Origin: Candidatus Aminicenantota bacterium
Lineage (GTDB): Bacteria > Acidobacteriota > Aminicenantia > Aminicenantales > Aminicenantaceae
NCBI GenBank assembly: GCA_014727835.1
Contig: WJMT01000071.1
Span: 1 to 37,293 of the forward strand
Reading direction: 5' to 3'
DNA: 37,293 nucleotides
Positions within the stretch are counted from its first letter, which is position 1; every line of letters starts with the position of its first letter. A program made the translations under genes and the position numbers. This document shows, piece after piece, positions 1 through 7,849 of the stretch. The notes under the pieces were generated by a model, which worked only from the letters and a program-made list of their open reading frames with translations, was not told the DNA's origin and did no database searches.

Positions 1-140
1 AAAATGATCGTCTATCATATGGAATCAAGACCACGGTTTCCGGATGACCTCAAAAAGCACTTCAACATCTGAATAAAATTTCTCATAAGGGAGCACAAGC
101 AATGCCTGAATTTCATTACAGATTTGATGAATAGCCAGAA
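1..140. other. Edge stretch, no firm gene
   Basis: This stretch lies beyond the 3' end of the zinc peptidase gene. On the plus strand a frame is open from the window edge to a TGA at 70-72 (about 23 codons). It could be the tail of a gene that begins outside the window and converges on the peptidase gene. On the minus strand another frame is open down to a TGA at 25-27, but upstream of 141 it only shadows the peptidase gene and has no ATG start. I cannot choose between them. Confidence 0.25.
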
Positions 141-827
141 TTATCTTCGGTCTCGGAGAATCAAAAGCCTCAAAAGCTGCATGATCGCCATAGCTGTGGA
201 CGCCACATAAGTCAGGGCTGCCGCAGATAAGACCTTTCTGGCTCCCTTGATCTCCTCCTGATTCAAATAAGTGCCCTGATGCAAAAAACGAACGGCTCGC
301 TTAGAGGCATTGAATTCCACCGGAAGGGTCAAAACACTGAACGCTACTGCAACTGTGAAGAGCAATATCCCGATATCCATCAGAATGGAAGGCCCCTCAG
401 CACTGAATATAAACCCGATGAAAAAAAGAGGAAAAGCAAGAGTGGAGCCAAAATTAGCCACAGGATAGATCAGATTCCTCAAAGATAACGGCACATACCT
501 GTGATGATGCTGTATGGCATGACCTGTTTCATGGGCAGCCACTCCCAAAGCAGCAATTGAGTCACTGGAATGAACATTTTCAGAGAGTCTTAATGTTTTT
601 TTTCTCGGATCGTAATGGTCTGACAATTTGCCCGAGACTTTTTCAATGCTCACACCCCTCACTCCACTCCGGTCTAGGATTTCCTTAGCCACTTCAGCTC
701 CGGAGATCCGCGAATGGGCTCTTTTTTGACTAAAGCTCTGGAAAGTGCTTTTCACTTTGTACTGAGCATAGACAGCAAGCAGCAAAGGAGGAATCAAAAG
801 AAAAATGGTGGCATCCCAAAAAAACAT
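141..827 (-). CDS. YugP-type membrane zinc metallopeptidase
   Basis: The protein has 228 residues and matches the neutral zinc metallopeptidase family typified by Bacillus YugP. The zinc motif HETGH is at residues 99-103, preceded by the family-typical run with AALGVAAHE. A hydrophobic N-terminal segment (about residues 5-22) and three further hydrophobic segments in the C-terminal half make it an integral membrane protein. The C-terminus (LLRLLILRDRR) is typical, so the gene looks intact. A GGAG site lies 8 bases before the ATG. Physiological substrates of the family are largely unknown, and a role in membrane protein quality control is only a guess. It lies downstream of the spermidine-synthase-like gene on the same strand with a gap of about 90 bases, so co-transcription is possible. 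Confidence 0.88.
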   Translation of the reverse strand: MFFWDATIFLLIPPLLLAVYAQYKVKSTFQSFSQKRAHSRISGAEVAKEILDRSGVRGVSIEKVSGKLSDHYDPRKKTLRLSENVHSSDSIAALGVAAHETGHAIQHHHRYVPLSLRNLIYPVANFGSTLAFPLFFIGFIFSAEGPSILMDIGILLFTVAVAFSVLTLPVEFNASKRAVRFLHQGTYLNQEEIKGARKVLSAAALTYVASTAMAIMQLLRLLILRDRR

Positions 828-919
828 GACTTCATCTCCATAAGTCTAGAATCAATCTCAATGATAGCATCTTATTCAAATTCCGCAACTCTTCTCATCA
901 GTCTCTGCGATGCAGACCA

Positions 920-3214
920 TCATGAGATCAGTCTGCTGTAGATAATCCCTGCTGATATGTAGAATACAGCTGCCAGCAGCAAAACCACAGAAAAATTCCA
1001 GTTGATGGAAATGATCACTGTCATCACAGAACCCAATACAGTGGCAAACGCATTGGATCCCCAGGCCCATCCGATCATAGATTTCTGCTTCCTCCCCAAA
1101 TATTCGATTCCAGTGGGAAAGAACACGCCCATGAGAAAACCGGGAATGAAAATCAAAGCAAAAGTGACCAGAACTCGTAATATCAAACCCAAATGAATGA
1201 GTCCAGATATGATTTGAAACAAAAGCAGGGAATAAAGAGCCAACACCAAAAACAAGAGGCCGGAAAAAATCAGAACAAATCGTTTGCCCACAGCGAGTCT
1301 CATTTTTCGGGATAAAAGAGAACCTATGCCTGAAGAGACCAGAAGAGAAGAAATAATGGCTGATATGGAATAAGCGGGATTCCCCAAGTAGAGCTGGAAA
1401 ATCTTGATCATGATGATCTCAACCGTAATGAAAGACAGACCAATCAGAAAAAAATAGAAAACAAATCCCTGACTCACTTGTGTTTTGGTGGAAACCCTGA
1501 GCGGAATGAATATCAACACAACCGGGAGAAGTATAGAGAGAAAAAGTATAGACAAATACACACTGTTGGAATATGTCAGAGCCCATTGGACTACATTTTT
1601 TGCCATGCCCTTGACCTTCATGTTTTCGAATCGAAATTGGCCTATTTTGTTGGGTTGATTGAAATACGGAGAACGGTCTCTCACCGGCTTGATGTTCACA
1701 GAGGACTGTTGGATGGTGTTCATATGCCCTGGAGATGCTAATTTGGAATACAGATTGTCCTTTTTTTCATAAGGAGAATAGACCGTGTCCCGCGTTCCTG
1801 CAAACTCTTTAAGAATACGGACCTCTTCCTGGTCAATGTCCCCTTTTTTCATAAAAAAGAAATTGAATCCATTGGCTCTCTGAATGACAAAAAATTTCTT
1901 TTCCGGCTCCGGTACTTCCATCTCTCTTAAGGCTTCAAAAGCGGTTGAAAAAAGTCTTTCTCCAAACCAGTGAACAATATAGACAAAACCGTCGTCGCGG
2001 AGATGTTCCCAATAGTCCTTAAAGCTTTCCACAGTGTAAATATAGGTCTCGGCAATGCTCAAACCTCCTGAAAGAAGAGCATCTGCATTGTGAGAATTGA
2101 CCATCTGGATCACATCAAACTGGGCATCCATTCTTTTCAAGACACTTCGCCCCTCATCATTGATAAGATAAACTCCTTTTTTTTGGAACAGATTCCCGAT
2201 GTAGTCTGAATATTCATCCCTCACAATGCGGCAGATTTCCGGGTCCATCTCTACAGCAACGATGTTTTGGAATTTATGGGACAGTGCGCACAACACTTCA
2301 TACCCACCTGCAGAACCGATGATAAGTGCACTGCCTCTCTTTGTGAGCTGATACGGAATGGATTCATTGGACCATTTGATCTGTTCCATCTCATGAAGTT
2401 TCCCGTTGAACTTTGGCAGCCAGGACTGCATGGTGCCGGCATCGATCCAGATAATTTTTTTCCTCTTCAAGAAAGGGGCCACATCCACTTTATTGATGGG
2501 ACTCCACTGGGAATATTCGATCATATCGTTATGATAATGCTTAAGGTATCCCCTTTTGACCATCTTTGGGACAATGGGAAAAACACTCTCTGAGTGAACA
2601 AACAAAACAATAAAAGCAGCTGCAATCAGAAAAATGACGGTGCTCTTTTTCCATACAGAAGACCGGGAAATCAAAAACCATGAAAATCCAAGTAAGAAAA
2701 ATATGAGTAAGATCACCCTAGAGGGCCCAAAATTTGTGATCAGAGGAATGATGGCGATCCCTCCCAGGGCAGCTCCCAAAAGGTCAATAAAGTAAAGCTG
2801 TCCGATTTCCGAGGAATACAGGCTGAATATCAGAACCAACGAAGCACCGGCAAAGAAAAAAGGCAAAAGAAGCAGAATAAAATCAAACAACAGCAGTAAA
2901 AAATTGGAAAAAGGATGAAACAGGTTTAAAAAATCAATATTGGTTGAAAGTGTGATTTTGTAAATGACAGGAAGACTCAATGAAAAACCGAGTAAAAAAA
3001 GTTCCAGATACTTAATCGCATCTTTTTTTTTGATAAAACGGCTCATGGACATATATGCGCCGCTCAATCCGTAACCAAAAAGAGCCAGAGAGATCATCAA
3101 GAAAGCAAACGAACTGACATAGATCACAGAAAAGACCCGGGTGTAGAGGATCTCAATTAACACTGTCGAAAGAGTGATGGAAAATATGGGTATGATGATT
3201 TTTAGCCGTTTCAT
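920..3214 (-). CDS. Polytopic membrane protein with spermidine-synthase-like domain
   Basis: This 764-residue protein has three parts. An N-terminal block of about seven hydrophobic segments covers roughly residues 5-208. A soluble SAM-binding domain of the spermidine synthase fold covers about 220-545. A second membrane block covers about 560-764. The nucleotide site shows GSAGG at 300-304, the acidic pair E322/D324 after strand 2, and NDEGR at 352-356. The usual polyamine-site sequence of true SpeE (a D-x-x-D-P-type loop) is replaced by a run with HNADALLSGGLSIAETY, so aminopropyl transfer to putrescine is unlikely. Large membrane 'spermidine synthase' proteins of this shape are common in uncultured anaerobes, and their reaction is unknown. 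The Shine-Dalgarno site is weak (GAGAGAAAAG). Confidence 0.8.
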   Translation of the reverse strand: MKRLKIIIPIFSITLSTVLIEILYTRVFSVIYVSSFAFLMISLALFGYGLSGAYMSMSRFIKKKDAIKYLELFLLGFSLSLPVIYKITLSTNIDFLNLFHPFSNFLLLLFDFILLLLPFFFAGASLVLIFSLYSSEIGQLYFIDLLGAALGGIAIIPLITNFGPSRVILLIFFLLGFSWFLISRSSVWKKSTVIFLIAAAFIVLFVHSESVFPIVPKMVKRGYLKHYHNDMIEYSQWSPINKVDVAPFLKRKKIIWIDAGTMQSWLPKFNGKLHEMEQIKWSNESIPYQLTKRGSALIIGSAGGYEVLCALSHKFQNIVAVEMDPEICRIVRDEYSDYIGNLFQKKGVYLINDEGRSVLKRMDAQFDVIQMVNSHNADALLSGGLSIAETYIYTVESFKDYWEHLRDDGFVYIVHWFGERLFSTAFEALREMEVPEPEKKFFVIQRANGFNFFFMKKGDIDQEEVRILKEFAGTRDTVYSPYEKKDNLYSKLASPGHMNTIQQSSVNIKPVRDRSPYFNQPNKIGQFRFENMKVKGMAKNVVQWALTYSNSVYLSILFLSILLPVVLIFIPLRVSTKTQVSQGFVFYFFLIGLSFITVEIIMIKIFQLYLGNPAYSISAIISSLLVSSGIGSLLSRKMRLAVGKRFVLIFSGLLFLVLALYSLLLFQIISGLIHLGLILRVLVTFALIFIPGFLMGVFFPTGIEYLGRKQKSMIGWAWGSNAFATVLGSVMTVIISINWNFSVVLLLAAVFYISAGIIYSRLIS

Positions 3215-3308
3215 CTTTTCTCTCTCAAAATGATGGGTATTATATTATTTCATTATTATCTTTACAACCAAAGCCTTTGGATTAAAATAAGAAGATGAAA
3301 AAAGGCCA

Positions 3309-4388
3309 ATGGTTCACTGGAATGGAGCAACGGTGAAAAATCTTTTTAAGAAATCGGGAAATCAGGGGCGATCTGATTCCGCTTTTCTGAAAAAAATATA
3401 CCGGAAACTCCTGGGCAGAGATACGGATCCGGAAGGAAAAAAATATTACCTCCGGTTCCTGGAACAGGGCCGCTCACGAATCGATGTGGTGCTGGATATC
3501 ATTGAATCCGAAGAGTTCAAAAACAAAACAGCCCGGGAAAATCTGCATCACCTTTATCTTCCGTCGATCCGGAACGAAAAACCGGACCAGTACAAACAAG
3601 GTCAAGACTTCCTTGAAAATTCACCCATATGGGTGTTTCAGGTGAGAGATGATTCTGATTTTGACTGGCTTGAGGAAAAGATCATTCAAAACGGATACTA
3701 TGAAAAGCCCGGTGTTTGGAACTTTGAAATCAATGAAGATACAAAAATCCTCTCAGATTTGACCTCTCAGTTTGACCCAGAATGCGTTCTCGATCTGGGA
3801 TGCGCCAATGGAACCGTGATGAAATGCCTGCATGATGCGGGCATTCAAAGCGATGGCATTGAAATCAGCCGGCTTTATTCATCTAAAGCATTTCCCGAAA
3901 TCAAAGAAAACATCATTATCGCTGATATCCTGGACGTCGATTTAGAGAAAAAATACGATTTTATTCTGGGGCTCGATATTTTTGAACACCTCAACCCTAA
4001 TAAATTGTCCCTTTACATCCAAAAGATTTTCAAGCTCCTTACAAAAAGCGGTCATCTTTTCTGTAATATTCCCGCTTTTGGAAAAGATGAAGTGTTCGGA
4101 GAGATCTTTCCCATCTATATCAAGGAGTGGAAGAAAGACCTTAAAAAAAACAACCTCTTTCATACCATTCACACAGATGACTATGGTTATCCCAAAAACG
4201 GTCATCTCATCAATGCTGGCTCCGGGTGGTGGGTGAATCAGTTCCAGGCCCAAGGATTCCGCAGGGAAAAAGATACAGAAAAAAATCTGCACAGCAAATA
4301 TGACAAGGCCATGGAAAAAATATCCACCGCACGAAAATCTTATTATCTCTTTTCTAAAAATCCCAAAAAGGCATCAACTCTTAAGTGA
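3309..4388 (+). CDS. DUF4214-SAM methyltransferase fusion protein
   Basis: The N-terminal part (about residues 25-72, with YRKLLGRDTDPEGKKYY) matches DUF4214, a small helical domain often fused to glycosyltransferases or methyltransferases and to surface-associated proteins. The C-terminal part is a class I methyltransferase of the Methyltransf_23 type: motif I VLDLGCANG at 160-168, then the GLDIFEHL run before the strand-5 region. The likely role is methylation of a cell-surface glycan or lipid-linked sugar, inferred only from the domain pairing. Start choice is open. ATG at 3309 has a tightly spaced AAGG, while GTG at 3333 (residue 9) has a GGAG five bases upstream and may be the true start. 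It is transcribed away from the spermidine-synthase-like gene across a 94-base gap. Confidence 0.75.
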   Translation: MVHWNGATVKNLFKKSGNQGRSDSAFLKKIYRKLLGRDTDPEGKKYYLRFLEQGRSRIDVVLDIIESEEFKNKTARENLHHLYLPSIRNEKPDQYKQGQDFLENSPIWVFQVRDDSDFDWLEEKIIQNGYYEKPGVWNFEINEDTKILSDLTSQFDPECVLDLGCANGTVMKCLHDAGIQSDGIEISRLYSSKAFPEIKENIIIADILDVDLEKKYDFILGLDIFEHLNPNKLSLYIQKIFKLLTKSGHLFCNIPAFGKDEVFGEIFPIYIKEWKKDLKKNNLFHTIHTDDYGYPKNGHLINAGSGWWVNQFQAQGFRREKDTEKNLHSKYDKAMEKISTARKSYYLFSKNPKKASTLK

Positions 4389-4455
4389 TCCGGATTATTT
4401 TTCAGTCAAAACCGCTGTTTTTTCTTGATGAGTCCAGTTTAATTAAAGTGCTGAC

Positions 4456-4485
4456 TTGACATCCATTTTTTGTTTCTGTTATAAA
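4456..4485 (+). promoter_or_regulatory. Sigma70-like promoter for the NuoEFG/GltB-like operon
   Basis: A perfect -35 box TTGACA (4456-4461) is followed, after an 18-base spacer, by TATAAA (4480-4485). It is the best promoter match seen upstream of this operon. It lies about 220 bases before the first start codon, leaving a long leader. Confidence 0.65.
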
Positions 4486-4616
4486 GTCATGTCATATACC
4501 GTTTATTTATAAACAATTTTTATGATTCTCTGAGTGGAAGGAGAAATAATAATATATCTCACTCTGGACTTATCTTGGTCGATTTATCTTTTTCGTTCAC
4601 TCGCCATTCTTTCTTT

Positions 4617-4650
4617 AACAAAGCATCCAATGAAACAAAGCATCCAATGA
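4617..4650 (+). repeat. Exact 17-base tandem duplication
   Basis: AACAAAGCATCCAATGA occurs twice head to tail with no mismatch (4617-4633 and 4634-4650) in the leader of the NuoEFG/GltB-like operon. It could be a replication-slippage duplication or a doubled binding site. Nothing else in the sequence decides this. Confidence 0.9.
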
Positions 4651-4706
4651 TCTTTTTATCAATAAACAATCATGATTCAAACCATTAAATAAGTGGAGGG
4701 ATTACC

Positions 4707-5195
4707 TTGAACGTTCAAACAGATAAAGTCAAATCATTCATCAACAAATATAATTGTAAACAAAGCGCCCTCATAGCGATTCTTCAGGAAATCCAGGCGG
4801 AATACAACTACCTCCCCAAAAATGCATTGATCTATGTTTCTCAACAGCTCCACATCCCTTTAATCGATATCATCGGAGTGGCCACGTTTTACAGCGCCTT
4901 TAGTCTGGAACCTAAAGGGGAACACACGGTTAAAGTCTGTATGGGAACAGCATGTCATGTTCGGGGAGGCCCAAAAATCCTGGAAGAATTTGAAAGAAGA
5001 CTGGAAATCGAATCTGGACACACCACAGATGACAAACAATTCAGTCTGGATACAGTGGCTTGTTTGGAATGCTGCGCTATCGGTCCTGTGGTAGTGGTGG
5101 ATGAGAATTACCATGCCCAGACATCCATCCGGAATGTGGACACCATACTAAAAAAGTACAGAAAAAAAGAGAAGAAAAATGAAGAACACCAATAA
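4707..5195 (+). CDS. NuoE/HydC-like [2Fe-2S] thioredoxin-fold subunit
   Basis: The protein has 162 residues, the usual length for the 24 kDa subunit of complex I and for HydC of electron-bifurcating hydrogenases. A helical N-terminal domain (about residues 5-65) precedes a thioredoxin-like domain carrying the [2Fe-2S] ligands C78-x4-C83 and C119-x3-C123. The start is TTG at 4707, supported by GGAGG eight bases upstream. In this family the subunit docks on the FMN/NADH subunit and passes electrons from it. The next gene overlaps its end by 17 bases, which argues for coupled translation. No membrane complex I genes are in the window, so the parent complex is likely soluble. Confidence 0.9.
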   Translation: MNVQTDKVKSFINKYNCKQSALIAILQEIQAEYNYLPKNALIYVSQQLHIPLIDIIGVATFYSAFSLEPKGEHTVKVCMGTACHVRGGPKILEEFERRLEIESGHTTDDKQFSLDTVACLECCAIGPVVVVDENYHAQTSIRNVDTILKKYRKKEKKNEEHQ

Positions 5196-7044
5196 AAGCA
5201 AATCCTTAGACCAAATTAAAAAAATCATCAAAGAACAAAAACAAGCCCGCAAAGAAGATGATAAAATCACCCTGACGGTTTCCTCCGGAACCTGCGGACA
5301 AGCCAGAGGTTCCATGGAGGTCATTGATTCCCTCAAGGAAACCATCGAACAGAAACAATTGGAAGACAAAGTCCGAGTTAAAGTCACCGGATGTCATGGT
5401 TTCTGCGAGGCCGAACCCAATATCATCTTTCAGCCGGATAACATCTTTTACCAGCATGTGAAACCCAAGCACTCCAAAGATATCATTGAAAAAACCGCCC
5501 TCAACAAGGAAATCTTGGATCAGCTGCTTTACACAGACCCGTCCACAAATGAAAAAGCAAAAAAAGATGAAGACATCTCTTTTTACACCAAACAAGAGCG
5601 CCTTGTTCTGGGAGACAACGTTCTCATTGATCCCACTGATATCAATGACTATTTTTCCATAGGCGGCTACAATTCCTTACTTAAGACACTGGAAACCTTG
5701 AATCCCGAACAAGTGATCAACACCGTCAAATCATCCGGAATCCGGGGAAGAGGAGGAGCCGGCTTCCCCACAGGAATCAAATGGGAATTCACCAGAAAAG
5801 CCAAAAGTGATGAAAAATACATCATATGCAATGCAGATGAAGGAGACCCTGGTGCTTATATGGACAGAAGCCTTATGGAAGGAAATCCTCACCGGGTTTT
5901 AGAAGGAATGATCATCGGAGCTTATGCAATTGGAGCTAACCAAGGATTCATTTATATAAGAGATGAATATCCTCTGGCGCTCAAAAACATCACTCTGGCC
6001 ATCCAGCAGGCAAAGGAGTTTGGTCTTTTAGGTCAAAACATTTTAGACACAGGTTTTGGCCTGGAAATCAACATCGTTAAAGGAGCCGGAGCTTTTGTCT
6101 GCGGGGAAGAAACCGCTCTCATCGCTTCTGTGGAAGGAAAAGTGGGTGAACCCAAACAAAGGCCTCCATTTCCAGCTGTCAAAGGATTGTGGAAAAAACC
6201 CACCAACATCAATAATGTGGAAACATGGGGAAACATCCCGCTGATCATTGAAAAAGGAGCGGACTGGTATTCCCAAATCGGGACCAAAGACAGTAAGGGG
6301 ACCAAAATTTTCTCCCTGGTGGGAAAGATCAACAACACCGGACTGGTGGAGGTTCCTATGGGAATCACTCTTCGGGAAATCATCTTTGATATCGGAGGAG
6401 GTATCCCTGAAGGCAAGAAATTCAAAGCAGTTCAGACCGGAGGTCCTTCCGGAGGATGCCTGCCTGCAGAAAAGCTGGACCTTCCCATCGACTACGAAAG
6501 CCTGACAGAAGCAGGTTCCATCATGGGCTCTGGTGGAATGATCGTCATGGATGAGAATACTTGTATGGTGGATGTGGCCAAATACTTTCTGAATTTTCTT
6601 AGAGACGAGTCCTGCGGTAAATGCCTTTCCTGCCGGGAAGGAACTCAGCGAATGTGGGAGATCGTCAATAAAATCACAGAAGGAAACGGAAAAAAGGGAG
6701 ACATCGAACTTTTAGAAGAGCTGGCTTATGCGGTTAAAGATGCCTCTATGTGCGGATTGGGTCAGACAGCAGCCAATCCCGTACTTTCCACCTTGAGATA
6801 TTTCCGTGACGAGTATGAAGCCCATGTTGTTGACAAAAAGTGCCCTGCAGGAGTCTGTAAAGATCTGATCCGATACATCATAATAGAGGACAAATGCACA
6901 GGCTGTATGGCCTGTATCAAACCCTGTCCGGAGGATGCCATCACAGGAGAACTCAAAAAAGTACATACCCTGGATGAAAACAAATGCATCAGGTGCGGAG
7001 CCTGCTACGAAGCATGCAAATTTGATGCTATAAAAATAGAGTGA
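5179..7044 (+). CDS. NuoF/HydB-like FMN- and NAD(H)-binding iron-sulfur subunit
   Basis: At 621 residues this is the long HydB form. An N-terminal thioredoxin-like [2Fe-2S] domain carries C39, C72 and C76. The NuoF core has RGRGGAGFPTGIKWEF for NADH/FMN binding, the NADEGDPGAYMDR run, and GAGAFVCGEETALI. The cluster motif SCGKCLSCREG follows near residue 480, and the C-terminus has two [4Fe-4S] ferredoxin motifs (CTGCMACIKPC and CIRCGACYEAC). It should oxidise or reduce NAD(P)(H) at FMN and wire electrons to the ferredoxin-like clusters. In bifurcating hydrogenases and formate dehydrogenases the same module couples NAD and ferredoxin. Here it is followed by an iron-sulfur subunit and a GltB-like protein rather than a hydrogenase. 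Confidence 0.92.
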   Translation: MKNTNKSKSLDQIKKIIKEQKQARKEDDKITLTVSSGTCGQARGSMEVIDSLKETIEQKQLEDKVRVKVTGCHGFCEAEPNIIFQPDNIFYQHVKPKHSKDIIEKTALNKEILDQLLYTDPSTNEKAKKDEDISFYTKQERLVLGDNVLIDPTDINDYFSIGGYNSLLKTLETLNPEQVINTVKSSGIRGRGGAGFPTGIKWEFTRKAKSDEKYIICNADEGDPGAYMDRSLMEGNPHRVLEGMIIGAYAIGANQGFIYIRDEYPLALKNITLAIQQAKEFGLLGQNILDTGFGLEINIVKGAGAFVCGEETALIASVEGKVGEPKQRPPFPAVKGLWKKPTNINNVETWGNIPLIIEKGADWYSQIGTKDSKGTKIFSLVGKINNTGLVEVPMGITLREIIFDIGGGIPEGKKFKAVQTGGPSGGCLPAEKLDLPIDYESLTEAGSIMGSGGMIVMDENTCMVDVAKYFLNFLRDESCGKCLSCREGTQRMWEIVNKITEGNGKKGDIELLEELAYAVKDASMCGLGQTAANPVLSTLRYFRDEYEAHVVDKKCPAGVCKDLIRYIIIEDKCTGCMACIKPCPEDAITGELKKVHTLDENKCIRCGACYEACKFDAIKIE

Positions 7045-7051
7045 GGTCATA

Positions 7052-7768
7052 ATGATTAACTTAAAACTTAACAAGCTGGATGTGAAAGCAGAACAAGGCT
7101 GGACCATCCTGGAGACCGCCAAATATTATGGTTTGGAAATCCCGACATTGTGCTACAACGAAGGTCTCAGCACCTATGGAGGATGCCGGCTGTGCCTAGT
7201 GGAAATCGGAGAAGGAGAGAACACCAAGCTGGTCAGTTCATGCACTTACCCTGTTGAGGAAGGACTGGTGGTTCATACAGATACCAAGCGGGTACTCAAT
7301 GCCCGAAAGATGATGATCGAATTGATGCTCTCTGTGGCCCCAAATTCCAAAACCATCCAAGACCTGGCTTCAAAATTCGGTGTGACACAAATGCGGTTTG
7401 AAGCAAGAAACGAGGAATGCATTCTGTGCGGGCTCTGTGTGCGGATGTGCGCTGAACAAATGGATGGAAAAGCCATCGGTTTTCAGAACAGGGGGCATAA
7501 AAGGAAAATCTCGACCCCCTTTGATGTGCGTTCAGAAGAATGCCGTCTGTGCGGGGGGTGCATGTACATCTGTCCTGCCTGCCAGCTCAGATGTCATGGG
7601 CCTGATCCTGATTCAGACGTGTGCAATGCCTGTCTGACAATGGATCCCACGTGTGTGGATGTCTACGACGAACTTCAATGCTGGATGTATGATGCCGGCC
7701 GCTGCGGCACATGCGTGAGAGAAGAAGAACCAAACAAAAAAGACATCCAAAATGCAGATAAAAAATAA
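7052..7768 (+). CDS. NuoG/HydA-like iron-sulfur subunit lacking a catalytic domain
   Basis: This 238-residue protein has an N-terminal plant-type [2Fe-2S] domain with ligands C34, C45, C48 and C64. Two [4Fe-4S] ferredoxin motifs follow (C123-x2-C126-x2-C129-x3-C133, and ECRLCGGCMYIC near 165-178). The C-terminal tail is rich in further cysteines (CQLRC, CNAC, CGTC). It resembles the N-terminal electron relay of HydA or NuoG but ends before any H-cluster or molybdopterin domain. The His-Cys3 cluster usual in NuoG at about residues 95-110 is also absent. It probably carries electrons between the FMN subunit and the GltB-like protein encoded 81 bases downstream. A GAGG lies shortly before the ATG, and the gene starts 7 bases after the NuoF-like stop. 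Confidence 0.85.
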   Translation: MINLKLNKLDVKAEQGWTILETAKYYGLEIPTLCYNEGLSTYGGCRLCLVEIGEGENTKLVSSCTYPVEEGLVVHTDTKRVLNARKMMIELMLSVAPNSKTIQDLASKFGVTQMRFEARNEECILCGLCVRMCAEQMDGKAIGFQNRGHKRKISTPFDVRSEECRLCGGCMYICPACQLRCHGPDPDSDVCNACLTMDPTCVDVYDELQCWMYDAGRCGTCVREEEPNKKDIQNADKK

Positions 7769-7849
7769 ATGGAAACAATGCTTAACAGGACTGAATGAGC
7801 ATGTTTTTTATAATACACAACCAAAAGAGTCTATAAGGAGGAATTAAGA

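Larger units (their letters stand above)
4389..4706. other. 318-base leader region of the NuoEFG/GltB-like operon
   Basis: No gene is visible here. The stretch holds a sigma70-like promoter at 4456-4485 and an exact 17-base tandem duplication at 4617-4650. A GGAGG site at 4695-4699 precedes the TTG start of the first operon gene. If transcription starts just after the promoter, the untranslated leader is about 215 bases, long enough for RNA-level control. I could not identify a known riboswitch fold by eye. Confidence 0.6.

Noticed and set aside
25-190. Minus-strand frame running past the zinc peptidase stop
   Set aside because: Upstream of 141 it is only the shifted frame of the peptidase gene, and it has no plausible start codon. 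The peptidase C-terminus is typical of its family, so no frameshift is needed.
4707-7768. Complex I (nuo) operon
   Set aside because: Only NuoE, NuoF and a truncated NuoG-like relay are present. The order and the long NuoF with extra ferredoxin domains fit the soluble HydBC type, and no membrane subunits follow.
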